Below are positions 6,759 through 12,277 of a stretch of 12,277 nt of DNA, in pieces. The notes beneath the pieces were generated by a model. It was given only the letters and a program-made list of their open reading frames with translations. It searched no databases and was not told where the DNA came from. This DNA is from Nereida sp965655635. GTDB taxonomy: Bacteria; Pseudomonadota; Alphaproteobacteria; Rhodobacterales; Rhodobacteraceae. Positions within the stretch are counted from its first letter, which is position 1, and the number at the start of each line of letters is the position of its first letter. Location: the NCBI RefSeq assembly GCF_965655635.1, contig NZ_CBFHHE010000043.1, forward strand, positions 1-12,277. The letters are read 5' to 3'. A program made the position numbers and the translations under genes.

Positions 6759-7396
6759 ATTTAAGACGCGTAATTGATCGCGGCGATTTGGTGGGGAGCG
6801 CAGACAATTAAGTGGTTATTGAGAACTGTGATTTTGTCGAGTTCATCGACATCGCGTACCGACGAAGCTCGTCGTACACCAGTTGAAGCCTAGCAAAACC
6901 TCACGCCCCTATGCGGGAAAAATGCGGACGCTAGTTACTGGCTTTACTATGAGAAACGCCGTGAAAGTTGGTAGTTATAGCGCATCGAGCTAGCTGTCGC
7001 ATGCTTGGAAATCTAAGAATGTCACATGTTGCCAAAGTGTTTGCTCCCACATTGATGATACTGCCGCTGCGAGCTTTGACTAGGTCGTGCACTACCAAAA
7101 TACCTGAGCAGACAAGACTTATTGTACCTACTGGTCATGTAGTCGCCTTCACAGATTTATGTGAGTTGGTGACGCGCTTTATTCATTACCGCTATTGCTG
7201 TTACATTGGTTGATGGATAGTAGCGGGTCGTTTATTTACGTTACGGTCGCCGGCTCTACAACAGACAGCTGAGTTCCGCATTTGAACTACCCCACCATCA
7301 TGTTTAGGAACTGGACGACCCATAATAGTCAGCGTGCGACTAATGCCAATAGAGATTAGCTCTAAGTTCAAGAAAGTTGAGGTTTAGATGGTCAAG
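6759..7396. other. long gap without an intact gene; possible decayed coding on the minus strand
   Basis: No reading frame here has a credible start, ribosome binding site or domain. On the minus strand two open stretches have protein-like composition. One is 42 codons ending in TAA at 6761-6763 (it includes RDVDELDKITVLNNHL); the other is 67 codons between stops at 7135-7137 and 6931-6933 (it includes KARSGSIINVGANTL). They are in different frames and both lack starts. They could be remains of one inactivated gene or chance open frames. The plus-strand frame 6968-7213 starts with TTG and looks like a shadow. No RNA gene or mobile-element end is visible. Confidence 0.25.
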
Positions 7397-7419
7397 CTGA
7401 CTTCCCTTCTGGACGTCAG
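7397..7419 (-). terminator. hairpin just after the thiamine operon
   Basis: CTGACTTCC (7397-7405) and GGACGTCAG (7411-7419) can pair with one internal mismatch around a 5-base loop. The hairpin starts 5 bases beyond the stop of the last operon gene (7425). No run of U follows on the minus-strand transcript, so it is not a classic intrinsic terminator. It may protect the mRNA 3' end or assist Rho-type termination. Confidence 0.33.
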
Positions 7420-7424
7420 TCACC

Positions 7425-8162
7425 TCACCCTTGGGCATAGGCGTCCAGCCGCGCCGCCAGCTTTCCTATCGCCCAATGCAGTGCCACAGTCATGATTGCC
7501 AGCGTAATGAGTGCTGCAAACATCAAGTCAATTTTGGCCCGGCCATTTGCCAAAAGCATCAGGTATCCAAGCCCTTTGGATGCGCCAACCCATTCTCCGA
7601 TGACGGCACCGATGGGCGCGTAAACAGCGGCCAGCCTTAGGCCGGTTCCAAGGCTGGGTAGGGCGTGCGGGATGCGTAAGCGCCACAGTGATTGGCGTGG
7701 TGTGGCTCCCATGGTTTTGGCCAGATCAAGCAATGCGGGGGGCGTGCGCGACAGCCCGTCATGAAACGCGGATGTGACTGGGAAGTAGATGATCAGCACT
7801 GCCATGATAACTTTTGAGCCGATCCCATAGCCGAACCATAGCGTCAGGATCGGGGCAAGCGCAAAGACAGGTACCGCTTGGGTAAAAACCAACATGGGCA
7901 GCATGATGCGGCGGGCCAGGGCCGAAGTGGTCAGGTGGATCGCAGTCGCCACCCCAAGGGCAGTTCCCAACACGAGGCCAAGCCCAACTTCAAGGGCGGT
8001 GACCCATGCGTTGCTCAGGATGATCTCATAGCTTTTGATCGCCGTGCTCGCCACGCGCAGAGGCGAAGGCAGGATAAAATGGGGCGCACCTGTTATCATC
8101 ACAAGCGCTTGCCACGCGGCAATTCCAGCCAGCAGGGCCCACAGTGCATCAAGCCGCTTCAT
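7425..8162 (-). CDS. thiX: ABC transporter permease for a thiamine pyrimidine precursor (ThiX-type)
   Basis: This encodes 245 residues, the usual length for a BPD_transp_1 permease, with about six membrane helices. The cytoplasmic EAA-like loop (DLAKTMGATPRQSLWRLRIP, about 146-165) that docks to the ATPase is clear. The C-terminal part (GAVIGEWVGASKGLGYLM) matches the nitrate/taurine/NMT1 class of permeases. The start at 8162 is chosen because GGAGG precedes it and its ATG overlaps the stop of the ATPase gene as ATGA; the frame is open to 8294 upstream, but that extension is the shadow of the ATPase gene. With the adjacent ATPase and the NMT1-like binding protein it would form an importer for HMP or a related aminopyrimidine. 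The substrate is inferred from the operon. Confidence 0.85.
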   Translation of the reverse strand: MKRLDALWALLAGIAAWQALVMITGAPHFILPSPLRVASTAIKSYEIILSNAWVTALEVGLGLVLGTALGVATAIHLTTSALARRIMLPMLVFTQAVPVFALAPILTLWFGYGIGSKVIMAVLIIYFPVTSAFHDGLSRTPPALLDLAKTMGATPRQSLWRLRIPHALPSLGTGLRLAAVYAPIGAVIGEWVGASKGLGYLMLLANGRAKIDLMFAALITLAIMTVALHWAIGKLAARLDAYAQG

Positions 8163-8953
8163 TGTGCATCCTCCTGTGGCGTTTGGTTGGTTATGGCGGT
8201 ACCGGCGCGCAAATGATCCAGCAACGCTGCTTGACAGCTTATGGTATCGGGCGCGTGAATGTCGCGAATAGGGGGGCTGGCTGGCGTGGGCCACGTGGTG
8301 GCGCCGCCTGCGGACAGAAGAATAATCTGATGGGCAAGGCGCGCGGCCTCAGCGGGGTCGTGGGTTACAAGTAAAACTGTTTTACCCCAGAGCGCTTTGG
8401 CGGCTAGCTCCTGCATGTCGGCGCGTGTGCCCGCATCAAGTGCCGAGAACGGCTCATCAAGCAACACAATGTCGCGGTCCTCCATCAAGGTCCGCGCAAG
8501 AGCGGCCCGTTGGCGCATTCCCCCAGACAATGAGGCAGGTCGTTTATCAAGATGCGCCCCAAGGCCCACGCGGTGTAAAAGGCTGCGCGCGCGTTCGATG
8601 TCCGGTGTTTGACCGCGCAGGCGCGCCCCAAGGCAGGTGTTTTCAAGCACGTTGAGCCACGGCAGCAGCAGGTCTGACTGCGCCATATAGCTGGCGCGGT
8701 TGGTTAGCGCGGTACCGTCATCTGCTGTGATCTCCCCGTCAAAATGCCCGTCTGTTTGCAGACCCAAGATAAGCCGCAAAATTGTCGACTTCCCAACGCC
8801 TGACGGCCCCAAAAGGCAATTCCATTCACCGCCGCAAAGGCGCAGTGATACATCCTCAAAAAGAGGGCCGGTGGAAAACGTAAAACTACCTTGAAAGTAA
8901 ATGCTTGGACCGGTGGACAAAGTGGCGGAAGATTTGATGGCGGGATGGGTCAT
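8159..8953 (-). CDS. thiZ: ABC transporter ATP-binding protein (ThiZ-type)
   Basis: This encodes 264 residues with a complete nucleotide-binding domain: Walker A GPSGVGKST (49-57), Q-loop Gln 92, signature LSGGMRQR (142-149), Walker B IVLLDE (162-167), D-loop SALD (170-173) and the switch His 198 (VTHDP). It energises the permease encoded directly downstream. It resembles the SsuB/TauB/ThiZ class of importer ATPases; the thiamine-precursor role comes from the neighbours. The last 55 or so residues are a variable tail. Its ATG overlaps the tenA stop (ATGA, 8950-8953), and its own stop overlaps the permease start in the same way, which indicates translational coupling. Confidence 0.87.
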   Translation of the reverse strand: MTHPAIKSSATLSTGPSIYFQGSFTFSTGPLFEDVSLRLCGGEWNCLLGPSGVGKSTILRLILGLQTDGHFDGEITADDGTALTNRASYMAQSDLLLPWLNVLENTCLGARLRGQTPDIERARSLLHRVGLGAHLDKRPASLSGGMRQRAALARTLMEDRDIVLLDEPFSALDAGTRADMQELAAKALWGKTVLLVTHDPAEAARLAHQIILLSAGGATTWPTPASPPIRDIHAPDTISCQAALLDHLRAGTAITNQTPQEDAQ

Positions 8954-9642
8954 GCTGCACCGTTTAACCCTATTTGCCAGAAGCCTACTTCAAGTGCCGT
9001 GGCCTTGGTGAACCGCGCTTGCAGCTGTGCCCAACGGGGGCTGTCTTGCGGTTTTGTTCCCAATCTATGCGCCACAGCACCGTCAAGCATTTCGCCCGCA
9101 TTCGTGCAGACTGCCTGATATTCAGGGTCGGCGTAGGTGTTGATCCAGTCGCTATATGGCGAGGTTTCTGCTTGTGCGGCCAAAGACAACCCAATCTCGC
9201 CATAGCCCATAACGCAGGGCATTAGGGCCGCCATCAAGTCAAGAAAGTCGCCTTGCAGGCCTGCATCCATTACATAGCGGGTGTAGGCGATGTTTTCTGT
9301 GGCCTCCGTGGCGGCAAAAAGCTCTGCCTCACTGATGCCTTCTGCGGCACAGGTTTTTACGTGCAGCGCCATTTCATGATTTACTAATGCGTCCACCGTG
9401 CTGGCGCAGGTCTTCATTTCTGCAAGTGTTTCCGATTTGACCACGCCAAGGGACCAAGCCCGTGAGAAATGGACCAAGAACACATAGTCTTGTACCAGAT
9501 AATGTAGAAACGCCACGCGTGGCAGGCTGCCGTCGCCAAGCCCTTTGACAAAGGCGTGGCGGGTATAGGCGGCCCATTCATCCGGCGCGCCAAGGCGCCA
9601 CGCATCAAACGTGGCGCCGTAGCTTGGCAACTGGCTGTTCAT
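8950..9642 (-). CDS. tenA: TenA-family aminopyrimidine aminohydrolase (thiaminase II)
   Basis: This encodes 230 residues, all-helical, of TenA_C type. Residues that match the Bacillus subtilis TenA active site with a shift of 8 are visible: Asp 52 (QDYVF), Tyr 120, Cys 143 and Tyr 147 (MPCVMGY), and a late Glu 218 (ALEVGFW). The position of Tyr 47 in B. subtilis is Phe 55 here. The family hydrolyses 4-amino-5-aminomethyl-2-methylpyrimidine to HMP, the salvage step for degraded thiamine; it can also cleave thiamine. It lies between the binding protein and ATPase genes, overlapping both by ATGA, so import and conversion are coupled. No deformylase of the YlmB type is in the window, so whether formyl-aminopyrimidine or a later product is imported is open. 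Confidence 0.87.
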   Translation of the reverse strand: MNSQLPSYGATFDAWRLGAPDEWAAYTRHAFVKGLGDGSLPRVAFLHYLVQDYVFLVHFSRAWSLGVVKSETLAEMKTCASTVDALVNHEMALHVKTCAAEGISEAELFAATEATENIAYTRYVMDAGLQGDFLDLMAALMPCVMGYGEIGLSLAAQAETSPYSDWINTYADPEYQAVCTNAGEMLDGAVAHRLGTKPQDSPRWAQLQARFTKATALEVGFWQIGLNGAA

Positions 9643-10577
9643 CGGGCCGTCACGTCGATGGACAGTTTCTCAACTGGGTTCACAGATGGGATCAGGCCGG
9701 CCTCAAACAAGAACTGTTCATAGGCTGCGTAGCGTCCCGCATCGAATGCCGCAGGGCGCAGGGCAAAGCGTGGAATTGTGTCGTCCCACGCGCGGTCGTT
9801 TAACTCGTCTTGGAGTTCTGTCGAGGTAGCTGAGAAAATCTCCCAGCTGTCTTCGGGGTGGTTCACGATGTATTGGGTCGCTTTTTCTGTGGCGGCTAAG
9901 AAGCGTCCGATCATGTCTGCGTCCATTTTGTCTGGATTTGCCACATAGATCAGCTCGTCGTAGGGGGGCAGGCCTTCTTCTTCGACGAAGAAGCACTTGC
10001 CCGCCACGCCTTCGATATCCATTTGGTTCAGCTCAAAGTTACGGAACGCGCCGATTACCGCGTCTACCTGACCTGACATAAGTGACGGCGAGAGCGAGAA
10101 GTTGACGTTCACCAACTCTACCTCGTCCAAGCCAACCCCGTGGGTGCCCAATACGCTTTGCAGCACGGCTTCTTCAACGCCGCCCACAGAAAAGCCGATC
10201 TTTTTGCCTTTGAGATCAGCAGGTGTCTCAATTGGTCCGTCTTCAAGAACCAACAGGCAATTCAGCGGTGTCGCGACCAATGTGCCTACGCGCTTAAGCG
10301 GCAGGCCTTCGTGTACTTGAAGGTGCAACTGCGGTTGATACGAGATGGCCAATTCGGCACGCCCTGCCGCCACCAGCTTGGGTGGATCAGACGGATCAGC
10401 GGGTGCGATGACTTCAACTTCAAGGTCTTCCTCCGCAAAGTAGCCTTTTTCCTGCGCCACAATAATCGGCCCGTGATCGGGGTTAACGAACCAGTCGAGA
10501 AGCAAAGTCATTTTGTCTTGCGAAAATGCCGGCGCAGCGGCGAGGATCAGTGCCGCGGTGGTAGAGAGAAGTTTCAT
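9639..10577 (-). CDS. thiY: NMT1/THI5-like periplasmic substrate-binding protein (ThiY-type)
   Basis: This encodes 312 residues. The signal peptide is at 1-19 (cleavage at AFS-Q), so the mature protein is periplasmic. The fold is NMT1/THI5: LDWFVNPDHGPIIVAQEKGYF near the N-terminus, then a PADLKGKKIGFSVGG segment and DAVIGAFRN. It lacks the CCCFC motif of yeast THI5, as expected for a transport receptor rather than the suicide synthase. The LDW-N-H pattern and the operon with TenA suggest binding of a pyrimidine such as formyl-aminopyrimidine or HMP. It is the only gene of the run with its own spaced start: a 62-bp gap after thiF and AGGA at 8-9 bases from the ATG. That fits the extra translation usually needed for a binding protein. 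Confidence 0.85.
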   Translation of the reverse strand: MKLLSTTAALILAAAPAFSQDKMTLLLDWFVNPDHGPIIVAQEKGYFAEEDLEVEVIAPADPSDPPKLVAAGRAELAISYQPQLHLQVHEGLPLKRVGTLVATPLNCLLVLEDGPIETPADLKGKKIGFSVGGVEEAVLQSVLGTHGVGLDEVELVNVNFSLSPSLMSGQVDAVIGAFRNFELNQMDIEGVAGKCFFVEEEGLPPYDELIYVANPDKMDADMIGRFLAATEKATQYIVNHPEDSWEIFSATSTELQDELNDRAWDDTIPRFALRPAAFDAGRYAAYEQFLFEAGLIPSVNPVEKLSIDVTAR

Positions 10578-10639
10578 TAGGGATGTCCTTTTCAGGGTGA
10601 AGGGGTGTTTGGATTACGTTTATGAGTGTTGGCGTTGTG

Positions 10640-11635
10640 TCATGGATCGATGGGTAGGGATGGGGCGTCGCCCATCGCGATAAGGGCAAAATCCGCCTGG
10701 CCGCGCGCTTGTAATGCGCGTGCAGCTTGCCAGGCGCGCAGCCCAGATCGACAGGTCAGGACCGTGCGCGTCGTCGGGGGCGTCAGAGCAATATGGCTCA
10801 TGTCCGGCACTAAATAGCGCTCGGCACGCGGGACTACGGGGTTTTGGGCCTCCGCCTCAGGGCGCAGTTCAATCACGCGGTCTGTGGCTGTGATATGATG
10901 CGGGGCAATAAAGCGAAGCGCATCGGCGGCGTCAGGCTCGCGGGCGCCATCAAAGCGAAACCCGCCTGTGCTGAAATCGCTCAGGTTCAGGGTCATCAAC
11001 TGGCCAAGTGGGCTTGGCTGGGTGCTTAGCAAAACGCACAGCGCCATCTGGGCTTGTAGCGCGCCTATGGTTCCCACAACAGGTCCCATGACGCCAGCGG
11101 TGGCACAATTTGCGGCCGTTTGGGGCAGTTCGGGAAAGACGGCACGCAAAGAAGGGGCAGTCGCGCAAAACCCGCCGACATAACCGGTGGTTCCCAATGC
11201 AGAGGCGCTGATCAGCGGGGTTTGTGCGGCCAAACAAGCATCTGACAAGATGTAACTGGCCGCAAAGCTGTCGGCGCAATCAAGGGCGATTGTGATGCCT
11301 TGCAGCAAATTGTCCACGTTCGCGGGGGTGAGTGGCTCTGTAAGGGTGGTGATCTGGCAGGCTGGGTTTAGCGCCGCCATTGCTGTGGCCGCCGCTTTTG
11401 CCTTCGGCGCGCCGATGTCATCCATCCGGTAGAGAATTTGACGGTGCAAGTTACTTTCGCTGACCACATCGCCGTCCACCAAGGTGATCCGCCCAATGCC
11501 AGCGCCCACAAGATATTGCAAAACAGGACAGCCAAGCCCGCCCGCACCGATCACAAGCACATGCGCGGCCTCAAGGGCACGCTGTCCTAGCTTGCCGATC
11601 TGGGGCAAGATTATCTGGCGCGCATAGCGGCTCAT
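10640..11635 (-). CDS. thiF: ThiF-type adenylyltransferase fused to a rhodanese-like domain
   Basis: This encodes 331 residues. Residues 1-235 form a MoeB/ThiF-type E1-like domain: nucleotide loop VLVIGAGGLGCP (26-37), VDGDVVSESNLHRQ (53-66), the adenylation-site region DCADSF (119-124) and the CATAGV Cys 177, equivalent to the thiol that attacks the ThiS-AMP carrier in E. coli ThiF. Both CxxC zinc pairs usual in MoeB/ThiF are missing; the first is replaced around PSLRAVFPE. Residues about 245-331 are a short rhodanese-like domain with an active-site-type loop CRSGLR (Cys 295), able in principle to carry a persulfide. The fusion would adenylate ThiS and pass sulfur to it for thiazole synthesis. 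ThiE upstream (ATGA overlap) supports ThiF over MoeB, though a dual role is possible. Confidence 0.8.
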   Translation of the reverse strand: MSRYARQIILPQIGKLGQRALEAAHVLVIGAGGLGCPVLQYLVGAGIGRITLVDGDVVSESNLHRQILYRMDDIGAPKAKAAATAMAALNPACQITTLTEPLTPANVDNLLQGITIALDCADSFAASYILSDACLAAQTPLISASALGTTGYVGGFCATAPSLRAVFPELPQTAANCATAGVMGPVVGTIGALQAQMALCVLLSTQPSPLGQLMTLNLSDFSTGGFRFDGAREPDAADALRFIAPHHITATDRVIELRPEAEAQNPVVPRAERYLVPDMSHIALTPPTTRTVLTCRSGLRAWQAARALQARGQADFALIAMGDAPSLPIDP

Positions 11636-12261
11636 GTGTCACCGCGCGGTGTGGCGGAATGTGGCGTGCCCGTTGCCTGCAGCCACGCTTTGACCTGCGC
11701 TTCAGGGTCCGCATTAAGAGTAATATTTGTGACGGCAGACACCACGTCTGCGCCTGCAGAATAAGCACCTGCCGCGCGCTCAATTGTCATTCCACCAATC
11801 GCGATCAGGGGGGTGTCGCCAATTTCTGCTCGCCATTTTCTCAGTTTCTCAACGCCTTGCTCATGCCATTTCATTTGCTTGAGGATCGTCGGGTAAATAG
11901 GCCCCAAAGCTACATAATCTGGTTTCAATGCTATGGCGCGGGCCAGTTCAGCGCGGTCGTGGGTGCTGATGCCCAGCTTTATGCCTGCAGCGCGGATAGC
12001 ATCCGTGTCAGCATCATCCAGATCCTCTTGCCCAAGGTGGATCCAGTCGCATCCCAGATCAATTGCCGCCTGCCAGTAGTCATTGATCACAAGTGTGGTC
12101 CCTGTGCGGGCGCAAACTTCTTTGGCGGCAGAAATTTCGGTGCGGATTGTCTGATCATCGGCATCTTTGATGCGCAGTTGCACCAATTTGATCCCAAGCG
12201 GGACAAGCCGTTTGATCCAAGCTGCACTGTCAAAAATAGGGTAGAAGCGATCAAGGCTCAT
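11632..12261 (-). CDS. thiE: thiamine phosphate synthase
   Basis: This encodes 209 residues, a TIM-barrel of normal ThiE length. It joins HMP pyrophosphate and thiazole phosphate (HET-P) to give thiamine phosphate. Motifs in order: QLRIKD (28-33), NDYWQAA (60-66), HLGQEDL (75-81), GISTH (98-101 plus His), YVALGPIYPT (117-125), KQM (128-130), IGGMT (155-159) and VVSAVTNI (173-180). The NDYW and HLGQEDL forms resemble E. coli ThiE. In the phosphate-binding loop, PTILKQM has Leu where E. coli-type enzymes have Thr (PTQTKQM); this may be a lineage variant. The start ATG overlaps the stop of an upstream gene and the stop overlaps the thiF start, both as ATGA. It is the central enzyme tying the operon to thiamine. 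Confidence 0.9.
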   Translation of the reverse strand: MSLDRFYPIFDSAAWIKRLVPLGIKLVQLRIKDADDQTIRTEISAAKEVCARTGTTLVINDYWQAAIDLGCDWIHLGQEDLDDADTDAIRAAGIKLGISTHDRAELARAIALKPDYVALGPIYPTILKQMKWHEQGVEKLRKWRAEIGDTPLIAIGGMTIERAAGAYSAGADVVSAVTNITLNADPEAQVKAWLQATGTPHSATPRGDT

Positions 12262-12277
12262 GACAAAAACGCCTTTC
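12258..12277 (-). CDS. 3' end of an upstream operon gene, perhaps thiG
   Basis: In the frame overlapping the thiE start, the minus strand reads Lys-Ala-Phe-Leu-Ser and then TGA (12258-12260), forming the same ATGA overlap seen at four other junctions of this operon. That supports a real coding end rather than chance, but only five residues are visible. Thiazole synthase thiG would be the expected neighbour of thiE and thiF; this identity is a guess from operon logic. Confidence 0.4.

Noticed and set aside
6968..7213. 81-codon plus-strand frame
   Set aside because: It has a TTG start, no ribosome binding site and no recognisable domain, and its composition is unlike a protein.
8163..8294. N-terminal extension of the permease frame upstream of 8162
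   Set aside because: It lies in the ATPase coding region, is not membrane-like, and the ATG at 8162 has GGAGG and the ATGA overlap.
12258..12277. TPP riboswitch before thiE
   Set aside because: The ATGA overlap shows an upstream coding gene runs into thiE, leaving no leader; any riboswitch would be outside the window.
1..12277. CRISPR array, tRNA or rRNA genes, intact insertion sequence
   Set aside because: Read for repeat-spacer periodicity, cloverleaf-like stems and complete transposases with terminal inverted repeats; none was found by eye.

Overview
The window looks like a chromosomal segment of a marine-type alphaproteobacterium, most likely Rhodobacterales (Roseobacter group). This is inferred from the gene set (ThiE, a ThiF-rhodanese fusion, ThiY, TenA, ThiZ and ThiX in one run), from a CtrA-type TTAA-N7-TTAA box, from the moderate GC content and from the protein style. 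No search was run.

Left part (1-1974): one small secreted protein of unknown function (328-696), then about 1.3 kb without an intact gene. That gap holds a cluster of GGAGC/GCTCC words in both orientations (788-1000), a frame-broken minus-strand remnant with the arm-domain signature of a tyrosine recombinase (1024-1337), and a second, weaker candidate for a decayed minus-strand coding region (1490-1749). It reads like the residue of an old mobile element.

Middle (1975-5374, plus strand): a membrane-anchored GGDEF-EAL protein of cyclic di-GMP turnover. It is cut by a single in-frame TAA at 3460-3462, just after the first EAL-domain catalytic motif. The GGDEF half is complete, and the rest of the EAL domain continues in the same frame to 4167. 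A putative CtrA box lies 53 bp upstream of the start. Then come a small winged-helix-like protein (4469-4759) and a six-helix membrane protein (4799-5374). A terminator-like hairpin with a T run lies inside the first codons of the membrane protein gene. That gene ends on a CTAG shared with the convergent gene on the other strand.

Right part (minus strand): a TolC-type outer-membrane lipoprotein (6654 to 5371), about 770 bp without a convincing gene, and then a compact thiamine operon read from the right edge leftwards: [end of an upstream gene, perhaps thiG] - thiE - thiF/rhodanese - thiY - tenA - thiZ - thiX. Five of the junctions are ATGA start/stop overlaps; the only gap is 62 bp between thiF and thiY. 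The operon joins thiazole sulfur transfer (ThiF-rhodanese), the coupling step (ThiE), and import and salvage of a pyrimidine precursor (ThiXYZ plus TenA). The operon promoter, and any TPP riboswitch, must lie outside the window to the right.
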